Below, in pieces: positions 8,807 to 16,198 of a stretch of 64,000 bases of DNA (position 1 is the first letter of the stretch; each line of letters starts with the position of its first letter). Position numbers and translations under genes: made by a program. The DNA is from Nitrosomonas sp. sh817 (GTDB taxonomy: Bacteria > Pseudomonadota > Gammaproteobacteria > Burkholderiales > Nitrosomonadaceae). The notes under the pieces are model-generated. The model was not told the DNA's origin, ran no database searches, and saw only the letters and a program-made list of their open reading frames with translations. Location: NCBI RefSeq assembly GCF_030908545.1, contig NZ_CP133083.1, positions 1,240,001-1,304,000 of the forward strand. Direction: 5' to 3'.

Positions 8807-8893
8807 GAATTCTCCTCGGATATGGGTGGAAGCCGGTATTGCCGGGGTATTTTTCTGTGCCGATATTCTACTGCCAACCTGGCTTCAGACTGC

Positions 8894-8909
8894 TGTGATT
8901 TTTGTCACA
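8894..8909 (-). promoter_or_regulatory. CRP/FNR-type operator palindrome
   Basis: TGTGA-N6-TCACA, a perfect match to the CRP half-sites, extended by C and G to an 18-bp palindrome. It lies 88 bp upstream of the lipoprotein start at 8806 and about 260 bp upstream of the ATP-grasp gene at 9171, so it could serve either. The remaining part of the 8807-9170 intergenic region shows no gene, and I could not fix a promoter in it. Confidence 0.55.
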
Positions 8910-9170
8910 GTCCGGAATCAATTACGTTAAGAGCAGCACGCTGTCCGCAAACTTCGAGCAGCGGAAGTTCGATAACGAAATGATTCCAACCGATCAAGCT
9001 ATTAGCTATTAGCTTGTCTTTGTAAACCATTCCACGTGGCCATCGTTATTAGGCAACCTTTTACCCGATTCCAAGAAATGTATGACTGTACGAGCTTCAA
9101 TTGACCGGACGCAAAGTAAGCGCATCACTTCTAAAAACATCACGTTGATGGACGCTGCGGCAGTTTGACT

Positions 9171-10256
9171 ATGAATAAACTCAATATCGCTTATACCTGC
9201 AATGTCAGAAAGCTAGACATGGAAGATCCGCGGTATGGTGAGTTTGAAAGCCCGTCAACCATCGCTGCGATTACCGCAGCATTGGAACGAGCCGGTGCCG
9301 AAGTCGAGCTGATCGATGTCGGGCCGGATATTTATCATCAGTTGGAGAAAAGGAAAGATACGATCGATCTGGTGTTCAACAACACCGAAGGATTGGACGA
9401 ACAGGAATTGCGCGAGGCCATCGTGCCGTTCTTTTGCGAACATTTGCATATTCCGTATTCCGGCAGCAGCCCGAAAACCTTCATCAATAAGATGGATAAA
9501 GCAACCGCGAAGCGGATTGTCGCATATGACGGTGTGCCCACTGCGAAATTCCAGTTGATGACGCCCGGCGACCGGTTGCGGAACTTATCGTTTCCGCTAA
9601 TGGTGAAACCCTACAGTGAAGGCACCAGTATCGGAATCAGTCAGAACAGTAAAATCCATAGCGTCGCGGAGCTCAACGATGCGGTGGCTGATATCTACCG
9701 GCAATTCAATCAGCCGGCCTTAGTCGAGGAGTTTCTGCCGGGACTTGAATATACCATCGGCATCATTGGAAATAATGTGTTGCCGATCCTGGAATTCGAT
9801 TTTGCAAAAATCCCCGGACAACCTCAGGTTCGGGATCCCTACGTTAAAAGCATTGAAAATCCTTATGTCACGACGCTGGATTGGGGGGAGAAGACCATCC
9901 ATTTTGCAAAACTTGCCATTGCCGCGCATGAATCGCTGGAAGTGCGTGATTATAACCGCATGGATTTCCGCGAACGCGATGGCCGGTTATATTTTCTCGA
10001 AGCCAATGTCATTCCCGGCTTGCATCCTACCGAAGCCGATTTAACCAATATGTGCCGTCATGCCGATATTCCGCACAATGACATGATCGCTTTGATTGTC
10101 GATGCCGCGATTCAACGGCTCAAAAAACGCTACCCCGGCCGGTTCGATGGAAAAACTGCTGTTTTGGAAGAATTGTCAGCCGCTGCTTTTGCAAAAGCTG
10201 CAAAAAAGGGTGTGATTACACACCAGGATTGTGTTTATAACTTACTTGGAAATTAA
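9171..10256 (+). CDS. ATP-grasp ligase, D-Ala-D-Ala-ligase-like
   Basis: Carboxylate-amine ligase of the ATP-grasp fold; the substrate is unknown. The 361-residue protein has an N-terminal preATP-grasp part ending in IPYSGSSPKTFINKMDK, the ATP-binding region FPLMVKPYSEGTSIGIS with the conserved Lys and glycine-rich loop, EEFLPGLEYTIGII, and the C-terminal metal/phosphate motif MDFRERDGRLYFLEANVIPG, equivalent to the Ddl motif LEVNTxPG. It is first in a plus-strand row with a GNAT acetyltransferase (17 bp gap) and a DapF-like epimerase, which suggests peptide or amino-acid-derivative synthesis and not ordinary peptidoglycan work. ATG 9171 is preferred over the in-frame TTG at 9165. Confidence 0.82.
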   Translation: MNKLNIAYTCNVRKLDMEDPRYGEFESPSTIAAITAALERAGAEVELIDVGPDIYHQLEKRKDTIDLVFNNTEGLDEQELREAIVPFFCEHLHIPYSGSSPKTFINKMDKATAKRIVAYDGVPTAKFQLMTPGDRLRNLSFPLMVKPYSEGTSIGISQNSKIHSVAELNDAVADIYRQFNQPALVEEFLPGLEYTIGIIGNNVLPILEFDFAKIPGQPQVRDPYVKSIENPYVTTLDWGEKTIHFAKLAIAAHESLEVRDYNRMDFRERDGRLYFLEANVIPGLHPTEADLTNMCRHADIPHNDMIALIVDAAIQRLKKRYPGRFDGKTAVLEELSAAAFAKAAKKGVITHQDCVYNLLGN

Positions 10257-10272
10257 TGAGTCGATTAGAAAT

Positions 10273-10719
10273 ATGATTACTGCGATTACTAAAGACATGT
10301 GTCCAGCGCTTGAAAAAATTGCCATGCAGGATATTGGCGCAATGTATCAGCCGGATATCCGGGAAGAGCTGGATGGTATCGGAAACGGTAAATATTTTGG
10401 TTTTTGCGCGATAGAAAATGACGAGCCGGTCGGTTATGTGATTGCCAAAAGGACAGTCAATACGTATCAGCTGGTGGTAATCGCGATCGACAAAAATCAT
10501 CGCAACAAAGGCTACGGCACACTGCTGGTGGAAGCGATTTTCACTGAAATTCAGAAGCAAGGCGGCAGGATATTAAACGTGATTACCGATGCCGATGCCA
10601 ACGACAGCTTGCGCTTTTATCTTAAAAACGGTTTTGTCCTGACCGGCATCGTGCAAGACGAATTTATCTCCGGCGTGGCGCAGGCGCACTTGACCAAACG
10701 AATGGGATTCAATCCCTGA
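10273..10719 (+). CDS. GNAT-family N-acetyltransferase
   Basis: Predicted acetyl-CoA-dependent N-acyltransferase of 148 residues. The GNAT core is visible as strand LVVIAIDKNHRNKGYGTLLV, containing the acetyl-CoA pyrophosphate loop (Q/R-x-x-G-x-G/A in the form RNKGYG), and the C-terminal RFYLKNGFVLTGI strand-helix typical of the family. Substrate cannot be told. An in-frame GTG at 10231 would overlap the upstream ligase by 26 bp; ATG 10273 is chosen because the extra 14 residues do not resemble the fold. It lies 58 bp before the DapF-like gene and is probably co-transcribed with it. Confidence 0.82.
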   Translation: MITAITKDMCPALEKIAMQDIGAMYQPDIREELDGIGNGKYFGFCAIENDEPVGYVIAKRTVNTYQLVVIAIDKNHRNKGYGTLLVEAIFTEIQKQGGRILNVITDADANDSLRFYLKNGFVLTGIVQDEFISGVAQAHLTKRMGFNP

Positions 10720-10777
10720 CCCAATACTTTATGACCCGTATGTTTTCAACTTCCGATACAAACTTGAGGATACCAAT

Positions 10778-11614
10778 ATGAGAATCAAAGCGACAAAGAT
10801 GGATGGATGCGGCAATTCTTTTTTAGTGATCGATGAAATGCAAACGCCGCTTGAGGGCTTTGATCGTTCTCAGATTTCATCGGCGTTGGCGATGCAGCAG
10901 GATACCGATGGTATTCTGTTTGTCGATCGCGCACAGGGCGCGCTGACAATGAAAATTTTTGACCGCGACGGCACTGAAGAAACCATGTGCGGCAATGGCT
11001 TACGCTGCGCAACGCGCTATTTCCGTGATCACTATGTTGCGAGCGATGTGTTTACCATCATTACCGGCGACGGCGCGAAGGAAGTTGTCGTCGAGCAAGA
11101 AATGGTGGAAGTGAATCTTGGCGAAGCACGGGACTTCCGGCAAATCGATCAGAATCTTTTTTATGCCTATACCGGTGTGCCGCATGTTGTTGTGATTGGG
11201 TCCGAAATCGATTTGGAGCCGGCGAGGGCATTAGGTAAAGCACTGCGGGAAGATAAGTCATTGTGCGAGTATGTCGGACATCCGGAAGGTGTTAACGTTA
11301 ACTTTATCTGGCGTACCGATGACGGCATTGCCGTGCGCACTTTTGAAGTCGGCGTTGAAGACCTCACCTTGAGTTGCGGCACCGGCAGCGCCGCCAGCGC
11401 GTATGTGGCATCCAAAGTTTTTGGAACGGAACTGCCGCTTCGCGCCCATTCGCTGGGCGGCAGCTTGCGTGTCCGGGAAGATAAAGGCGGATTGGCGATT
11501 TGCGGACCAACGCGGTATCAAGGCAAAGTAATTGGTTTTGCCGCTGCAACACACGTGAAACCGGCCATGCCGGTCGATTTCTGGCAGCGCGATTATGCGT
11601 GGCAAGGGTTATAA
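10778..11614 (+). CDS. DapF-like amino-acid epimerase/racemase with altered substrate site
   Basis: Homologue of diaminopimelate epimerase, a PLP-independent two-cysteine racemase. The 278-residue protein keeps both catalytic cysteines, C71 in MCGNGLRC and C200 in SCGTGSA, and the N-terminal GCGNSFLVID. Positions that bind the distal end of diaminopimelate in DapF are changed: the ERG motif reads E190-V191-G192, so the Arg is lost; GNPH is GVPH; and the Asn before DGSE is D62. This argues for another substrate, as in the DapF-fold histidine racemases of opine metallophore pathways. The neighbours (ATP-grasp ligase, GNAT) favour a D-amino-acid-containing product. An ordinary DapF cannot be fully excluded. 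Confidence 0.75.
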   Translation: MRIKATKMDGCGNSFLVIDEMQTPLEGFDRSQISSALAMQQDTDGILFVDRAQGALTMKIFDRDGTEETMCGNGLRCATRYFRDHYVASDVFTIITGDGAKEVVVEQEMVEVNLGEARDFRQIDQNLFYAYTGVPHVVVIGSEIDLEPARALGKALREDKSLCEYVGHPEGVNVNFIWRTDDGIAVRTFEVGVEDLTLSCGTGSAASAYVASKVFGTELPLRAHSLGGSLRVREDKGGLAICGPTRYQGKVIGFAAATHVKPAMPVDFWQRDYAWQGL

Positions 11615-11682
11615 TCATTGCTCGCATGGACGCGGTAAGCATTGAGATGACTGCGTGCTGATTGTTGTTTGATAGGATTATT

Positions 11683-11970
11683 ATGGATTTTGAATTCTCA
11701 TGGGTAACTTTCTTTTTAATCATGGTCGCGATGGCGCTCGCCGACGTGTGCTGGACACTTTACTTCATTGACGTGGAGGAAAGAAGGGCGCATGCGGCGG
11801 CTTTCTGGTCGGCGATGATTATTCTGGTGACCGCTTTTACCGTCACCAATTATGTCGAGAACAAAATCTATATCGCCGCTGCTTTCCTCGGTGCTTATGC
11901 CGGTACCTACGTTACGATCACATGGAAGAAGAAAGTCGAAAGCCGGGAAAAATCCGGAAACAGAACTTAG
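11683..11970 (+). CDS. Small three-helix membrane protein
   Basis: 95-residue inner-membrane protein of unknown function. Three hydrophobic helices are seen: VTFFLIMVAMALADVCWTLY, FWSAMIILVTAFTVTNYV and IYIAAAFLGAYAGTYVTI, with a basic tail WKKKVESREKSGN. ATG 11683 is preferred to the in-frame TTG at 11662. The stop TAG (11968-11970) consists of the TA target duplication and the first G of repeat copy B, so the original C-terminus may have been regenerated or cut. It follows the DapF-like gene by 68 bp and could be part of the same transcription unit, for example as an exporter component, but that is a guess. Confidence 0.65.
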   Translation: MDFEFSWVTFFLIMVAMALADVCWTLYFIDVEERRAHAAAFWSAMIILVTAFTVTNYVENKIYIAAAFLGAYAGTYVTITWKKKVESREKSGNRT

Positions 11971-12112
11971 GGAAATGCTGATTAATTCGGCGAACGAGAG
12001 GAAGCACGAGGCGCACGGAACGCAGCAACCGAGACATATCAAACAAGATAGGCGAGGATGCGAGTACCGCGCAACAAAGTGATTCGCTCGTGCAGTCTAA
12101 TCAGCGTTTCCT
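11970..12112 (-). mobile_element. MITE-like repeat, copy B (inverted)
   Basis: 143-bp copy in the opposite orientation to copy A. Ends GGGAAATGCTGATTAATT and CTAATCAGCGTTTCCT, flanked by TA at 11968-11969 and 12113-12114. The left TA plus first G form the TAG stop of the preceding membrane-protein gene. The remaining 12115-12320 up to the ketoacyl synthase shows no gene. Confidence 0.83.
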
Positions 12113-12320
12113 TAGAAACCCGGCGGCATCGTGGCAAGCGATGGGGAAATCACCTTCCCCGGCGTGTAATGATTTGATTCGGCAGTCTTTCACAATCATC
12201 CGGGCATCCGGCGCCCGGCCGCTGGTTTGACAGCCTTTCCGGCTTTCAGTATATTCCAAACAACAGTATTATGACTTGTTTTCAAAAGCTCCTGCCTTAA
12301 TATTCTCTGTTTGATTTCTT

Positions 12321-13538
12321 ATGCATATCGTAGTAACTGGAATGGGGATTGTTTCACCGATCGGTATCGGTGTTGAGAAATTCTGGGAAAATGCAGTGGA
12401 CGGTGTCAACGGCATTGCCAGTATTCAAAGTTTTGATGCTGCCAAACAGCGCTCCCGGATTGCCGGTGAAATCAGCGATTTCGATCCCGCAACGTTTTTA
12501 ACCGCCAAGCAAATCGAACAAACCGACCGGTTTACGCAACTCGCGTTGCATGCCGCCAATCAAGCCATGACCGATGCTGGCAGTCTTGAAAGTTACGAAC
12601 CGCGGCGGCTGGCCGTTTGTTTGGGGTCCGGCATGGGCGGATTTTCAACCTTTGAATACTCCGCGGCGCGTAAGCTGCAAAGCAAGTCGATCCCGCCATT
12701 TTCCGTGCCGCGGATCATGACCAATTCCGCCGGCGCTTGGATCGCCACGCGATACGGCCTGAAAGGAGTGAATCTAACCTGCAGCACCGCTTGCTCATCC
12801 GGCGCGAATGCCATCGGCATGGCGCTTGATCTGCTGCGCAGCGGTAAAGCCGATGCCGTAGTGACCGGCGGCGCGGAAGCCTGTGTATTGCCGCTGACGA
12901 TGTCCGGTTTCGAAGCGTTGTTTGCATTGTCCACCGGTTTCAATAACGATCCGGCGCATGCCTCACGGCCGTTCGCCAAAGGCCGCGACGGCTTCGTCAT
13001 GGGCGAAGGAGCGGGGATTTTGATCCTGGAGCGCGAAGAAGCCGCGCAGCAACGCGGCGCCAAAATTTATGCGGAATTGGCCGGTTACGGCTGCGCCTGC
13101 GATGCGACGCATATCGTCGCGCCGGATATGGGCGGGCAAGTCGCCGCAATGCAAGCCGCGCTCGACGATGCCGGATTGACCCCGGACAAGGTCGATTACA
13201 TTAACGCCCACGCCACTTCGACACCGATCGGCGATGTCATCGAAACCAAGGCGATCAAGCAGTTATTCGGTGAGCGCGCGCCGGAAATCCCGATCAGCGC
13301 CACCAAGTCGATGATCGGCCACAGCATCGGCGCTTCCGCCGCGATCGGCAGCATCGCCGCGATTATGACCTTGCAAACCGGCACTATCCATCCGACCATC
13401 AACCTGCTCGAAGCCGATCCCGAATGCGACCTCGACTATACGCCCAACACCGCCGTACAAAAATACGTGCGCACCGTGCTGTGCAATGCCTTCGGCTTCG
13501 GTGGCAACAACGCCAGCCTCATTTATACAACCCGTTAA
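12321..13538 (+). CDS. Beta-ketoacyl-ACP synthase (KAS II / FabF-like)
   Basis: Condensing enzyme that joins an acyl thioester with malonyl-ACP. The 405-residue protein has the full thiolase-fold catalytic triad: C158 in STACSSG, H297 in NAHATSTP and H334 in MIGHSIGAS, plus the GFGGNNAS C-terminal loop. It is followed after 22 bp by an acyl carrier protein. No malonyltransferase, ketoreductase or dehydratase lies nearby, so this is not the housekeeping fab cluster. It is more likely an auxiliary or secondary-metabolite KS-ACP pair. The name fabF is withheld because paralogues are common. Confidence 0.9.
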   Translation: MHIVVTGMGIVSPIGIGVEKFWENAVDGVNGIASIQSFDAAKQRSRIAGEISDFDPATFLTAKQIEQTDRFTQLALHAANQAMTDAGSLESYEPRRLAVCLGSGMGGFSTFEYSAARKLQSKSIPPFSVPRIMTNSAGAWIATRYGLKGVNLTCSTACSSGANAIGMALDLLRSGKADAVVTGGAEACVLPLTMSGFEALFALSTGFNNDPAHASRPFAKGRDGFVMGEGAGILILEREEAAQQRGAKIYAELAGYGCACDATHIVAPDMGGQVAAMQAALDDAGLTPDKVDYINAHATSTPIGDVIETKAIKQLFGERAPEIPISATKSMIGHSIGASAAIGSIAAIMTLQTGTIHPTINLLEADPECDLDYTPNTAVQKYVRTVLCNAFGFGGNNASLIYTTR

Positions 13539-13560
13539 ACTCACAATAGGTGCCATAACC

Positions 13561-13815
13561 ATGGATACAGCAGAACTCGAAGCAAAAGTGATCGAATTCA
13601 TCGCGTCGAAAGTCGACAATGTCGATGCCTCGACCATCACCACCGCCTCCAAATTCGACGAACTCGGGCTCGACTCGATGGACACCATTCAACTGCTGTT
13701 TGACGCCGAGGATATCTTCGGCGTCACCTTCGACGGCGAAGAAGTCAAAACCCTGCGTAGTGTTGGGGATATTATTGCTTATATTAGTGCGCACCCGCCG
13801 AAAGGGGGGTGGTAG
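13561..13815 (+). CDS. Acyl carrier protein
   Basis: 84-residue carrier protein. The motif ELGLDSMDTIQLLFDAEDIF contains S39, the serine that receives the 4'-phosphopantetheine arm. The acidic helix II after it is the usual docking surface for ketoacyl synthases. The start ATG at 13561 has the GGTGCCATAACC region before it and begins the canonical first helix; a longer frame from 13486 only overlaps the synthase gene. Placement 22 bp behind the KAS II-like gene implies that the two work together, loading and extending an acyl chain on this carrier. Confidence 0.92.
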   Translation: MDTAELEAKVIEFIASKVDNVDASTITTASKFDELGLDSMDTIQLLFDAEDIFGVTFDGEEVKTLRSVGDIIAYISAHPPKGGW

Positions 13816-13913
13816 AGTCGAGCAGAACCAACGCAAAGGGATATCGTGAACAATTCCGTATTAAATTTCATTAGTGACGTAATGGTTTGCGTCATTTCGG
13901 ACGTCGAATTGTA

Positions 13914-13920
13914 GTTAGGC
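13914..13920 (+). other. Integron-type core site GTTAGGC (possible cassette left boundary)
   Basis: GTTAGGC fits the integron recombination core G-TTRRRY and stands 14 bp before the ATG of the HEPN gene, the tight spacing usual for gene cassettes. The sequence just upstream (13850-13913) has only weak dyad symmetry, so a full attC is not demonstrated on this side. Confidence 0.35.
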
Positions 13921-13934
13921 CCCTCAGAAGCGCT

Positions 13935-14681
13935 ATGCCACTTCGTACACTCCCGCTCAACGAAACTGTGCTTGCCAAGATTCGGCGCAATATCCGCACT
14001 CACTGCGACACGTATTCTTCCGACGTAGTGGACATTCGCGACATCGGACGGGAACCTGCGGGGCGTCGCTTGGTGGAAGCAGACTTCTGGCCAATCGATG
14101 AGGCGATTAGGTACTTTGAACAAATGGCTGTCGCTAAGCGCGAAGATCGGATGCTCCGTGTGTTGGACTTGGGCTACTTCGCAATTGATCCGGCCAGTCA
14201 CCGAGTTCCGGTTAGCTTCTCGATCGATGCTCGACTCGAAGCAGACTTACTCGTCATGCTTGATGCCTATGCCCAGCTGTACGACGTTGAGAATCGCCTC
14301 CGCTTCCTCTTTCATGAGAAACTCTGTGCTAGGTTTGGCGATGGATACCTGGCACACCTGCCGGCAAAGGTACGTGATGACATCGCACGAGAGAAGGAAC
14401 AATACAGACACTATGTTGTGGATGGGCGTCGTGGGGAGCTTGATTTCTCATTGTTTTCACACCTCAAAAGGATCTTGACGAACAACGAGGACTTTGTTCC
14501 AGACGCTACTTCACGCATTCTCCTACAGGAAAGGCTTGACTACTTATCGGAGGCGCGGAACTTTGTGGCTCACCACAACTTGCTCTCAGCGGAAGAAGTG
14601 TCCCGAATCAAGGAATCATGCGCTGTTGTCAGGCGCATCATTCAGGATGCGCATGGAGCCAACACCTCGTTCAAGCCGTAG
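13935..14681 (+). CDS. HEPN-domain protein (Swt1-like HEPN)
   Basis: 248-residue protein whose C-terminal half looks like a HEPN helical bundle: YDVENRLRFLFHEKL, then YLSEARNFVAHHNLLSAEEV with the R-x4-H motif at R208-H213. HEPN proteins with this motif are often RNases in toxin-antitoxin or defence systems, and others bind nucleotides. The N-terminal ~110 residues are not recognised. ATG 13935 is chosen over the TTG at 13887 because it lies just behind a cassette-like core site. No antitoxin such as MNT nucleotidyltransferase adjoins it. The 3' end overlaps an attC-like sequence. Confidence 0.6.
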   Translation: MPLRTLPLNETVLAKIRRNIRTHCDTYSSDVVDIRDIGREPAGRRLVEADFWPIDEAIRYFEQMAVAKREDRMLRVLDLGYFAIDPASHRVPVSFSIDARLEADLLVMLDAYAQLYDVENRLRFLFHEKLCARFGDGYLAHLPAKVRDDIAREKEQYRHYVVDGRRGELDFSLFSHLKRILTNNEDFVPDATSRILLQERLDYLSEARNFVAHHNLLSAEEVSRIKESCAVVRRIIQDAHGANTSFKP

Positions 14682-14727
14682 CCCAGAGCACCGCGCTGCT
14701 GGTCTAGGTTTGGTTCCAATGTTAGTC
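14657..14727 (+). other. attC-like site at the 3' end of the HEPN gene
   Basis: Starts with AGCCAAC (6 of 7 to RYYYAAC), followed by CTCGTTCAAGCCG, nearly identical to the left half of class 1 integron attC sites. It ends 71 bp on with GTTAGTC (6 of 7 to GTTRRRY) preceded by GGTTTGGTTCCAAT, a degraded version of the right half. Overlap of the gene's last codons with attC is common in cassettes. The right half is weak, so the site may be inactive. Confidence 0.4.
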
Positions 14728-14778
14728 ATTCAAGCAACAACTCTTCCAATCTTGTTACATAGGAGAATCATCAAAAAT

Positions 14779-15513
14779 ATGTTCATCGCAATGACAATCA
14801 ATATGCGTCGCTTGTTGCTACTGCTCATCTCCACAGTCACTATTCTGTTGTACATGGGAACTGTCCATGCTGGTGTAGCAATCGTATTGCCTAGCGACCA
14901 ACAAACCTCATGTGGTACTCCAAGTAATCCCATTTTTAGTTTTCCGTGCGGTGACGCGCATCTGGGTCCAGGATTGGGTACGATTCCTCCTGGTGATTCG
15001 TATGTTGTCGAGCAACGCGCTGCCGCGGAGTTTCCGATTGCTGGGATTGTCGGGCTTCACAGCGCGATTCTCGTGCTTACCGCAACCGGAAGGTCACCTT
15101 ACCCCACTCTCCAGGGCGAGCCGGTGATTGAGTTTCGCGGCTATCAGGGTGACGGGCCGATTTCTGCTTTCGACGTAAGTGCAGGCACATTCTTGTTTAC
15201 TGCACCATTTCCAAATCACCTTGCGACCTACAGCTTTGACGTAACAACCTTTGTCTCCGAAGCACTAGACGAAGGGTGGTCTTACGTGGGCTTTTCGTTG
15301 CGTGATGTGGCGTTTGGAAGTCACATTTCATTCAATCCACGGCAATCTGGGAATGGTAACTACCTTCAAATCGACGCAGATTTTGTCCCTCTTCCTTCGA
15401 TTCCGGAGCCTTCCAGTTACGCTTTGATGTTGGCCGGATTGTGCATACTGGTGGTTTCAGCCCGTAACCTCTCTTCACCGCTCCGGCATCTCAGCGCGAG
15501 GCGTGCCTTTTGA
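14779..15513 (+). CDS. PEP-CTERM sorting domain protein
   Basis: Exported protein of 244 residues. A signal peptide (RRLLLLLISTVTILLYMG, cleavage near VHAG) leads to a beta-rich body with no recognised catalytic motif, and the C-terminus carries a PEP-CTERM tail: SIPEPSSYALMLAGLCILVV then a basic end with several Arg. Such proteins are processed by an exosortase and are usually linked to exopolysaccharide surfaces. A good AGGAGA ribosome-binding site lies at 14761, 13 bp before ATG 14779. The longer frame from 14494 overlaps the HEPN gene and is not used. The tail is longer than usual after the TM part. Confidence 0.75.
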   Translation: MFIAMTINMRRLLLLLISTVTILLYMGTVHAGVAIVLPSDQQTSCGTPSNPIFSFPCGDAHLGPGLGTIPPGDSYVVEQRAAAEFPIAGIVGLHSAILVLTATGRSPYPTLQGEPVIEFRGYQGDGPISAFDVSAGTFLFTAPFPNHLATYSFDVTTFVSEALDEGWSYVGFSLRDVAFGSHISFNPRQSGNGNYLQIDADFVPLPSIPEPSSYALMLAGLCILVVSARNLSSPLRHLSARRAF

Positions 15514-15583
15514 GTTCCGGCTGGTGATTCTTTGTGCCGAGGCGGGCTTCGACGTTTAATCAAGTATTGCACCATGGCTAACC

Positions 15584-15607
15584 CGCGTAAGGCAGAAGCT
15601 GAAAGTG
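15584..15607 (+). repeat. 22-bp island repeat, copy 1
   Basis: CCGCGTAAGGCAGAAGCTGA. Same motif at 16597-16618 and 17204-17227, each between two genes of the toxin-antitoxin island and each on the plus strand. It begins with GCGTAAGGC, one base from the attC end GCGTTAGGC. Confidence 0.55.
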
Positions 15608-15700
15608 AACCAACATTAATAGGGCCGTGGGTTGGGATAAACTTGCAACCCCCAACATTTTCAACGGTATAATCTTTTTTTGAGCATAGGAATAATTTAC

Positions 15701-15922
15701 ATGATACTGAATGCTATTATCGAAAAGGACGGATTTGGCTACTTTGCCCAAATTCCTGAATTAAAAGGTTGCGTAACGCAGGGCAATACTTACGAGGAAG
15801 CGCTTTTGAATATTCAAGAGGCTGCTGAACTATATTTAGAAAGCCTTGAAACAGAAGAATTACATGCGCTTCAGAAACGCAAGGTAATCATATCTCCCAT
15901 AGAAGTGGCTATCCGTGCCTGA
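15701..15922 (+). CDS. hicB: HicB-family antitoxin
   Basis: 73-residue antitoxin with the partial RNase H fold of HicB: LNAIIEKDGFGYFAQIPELK then GCVTQGNTYEEALLNIQEA and AELYLESL. It neutralises the HicA mRNA interferase encoded immediately after it, with an 8-bp overlap. The gene order hicB-hicA is the reverse of the E. coli operon but common elsewhere. A DNA-binding extension is missing, so regulation of the operon by HicB is uncertain. ATG 15701 is the start; an upstream TTG frame (15680) adds only seven residues outside the fold. Confidence 0.9.
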   Translation: MILNAIIEKDGFGYFAQIPELKGCVTQGNTYEEALLNIQEAAELYLESLETEELHALQKRKVIISPIEVAIRA

Positions 15923-16124
15923 ATATCCAAGGCTTACCGCAAAAGAAGCAGAAAAGCTTCTTCTCCGTAGTGGGTTTGTTTTGGATCGGCAAAAAGGAAG
16001 TCATCGGATTTATATCAAGAGAACTTATCGAATGGTTTTGCCCAGTCATGCCGGAGAAATATTACACCCAAAAATCATTAAACAGCTTTTTGAAGTCATT
16101 AATGAAGCTGAGGACAAAGCCTAA
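15915..16124 (+). CDS. hicA: HicA-family mRNA interferase toxin
   Basis: 69-residue toxin with a double-stranded-RNA-binding-like fold. It shows the HicA signature: LTAKEAEKLLLRSGFVLDRQ followed by KGSHRIYIK with the catalytic His, and a C-terminal HPKIIKQLFE helix. It cleaves mRNA and is held in check by HicB. The GTG start at 15915 lies inside the hicB 3' end. The protein is full length and the His is present, so it is probably active. The stop overlaps the beginning of an attC-like sequence. Confidence 0.9.
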   Translation: MPEYPRLTAKEAEKLLLRSGFVLDRQKGSHRIYIKRTYRMVLPSHAGEILHPKIIKQLFEVINEAEDKA

Positions 16125-16158
16125 CGCAACGCTCCAGCGGACTTGCTTCGCCCGCCGC
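16119..16158 (+). other. attC-like half site behind hicA
   Basis: Starts with GCCTAAC, a perfect RYYYAAC core overlapping the hicA stop, followed by an imperfect palindrome CTCCAGCGG ... CCGCTGAG with one unpaired C, the arrangement of an attC extrahelical base. The expected right core GTTRRRY is not found downstream (the sequence reads TTTAAGTTTC), so at most this is a broken attC. Confidence 0.35.
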
Positions 16159-16198
16159 TGAGCTTTATTTTAAGTTTCTATACAGCAGGTTCAAATCA

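Noticed and set aside
8561..8983. 140-codon plus-strand frame opposite the lipoprotein 5' end
   Set aside because: The lipoprotein has a good signal peptide and lipobox on the minus strand; the frame also runs through the CRP-type palindrome.
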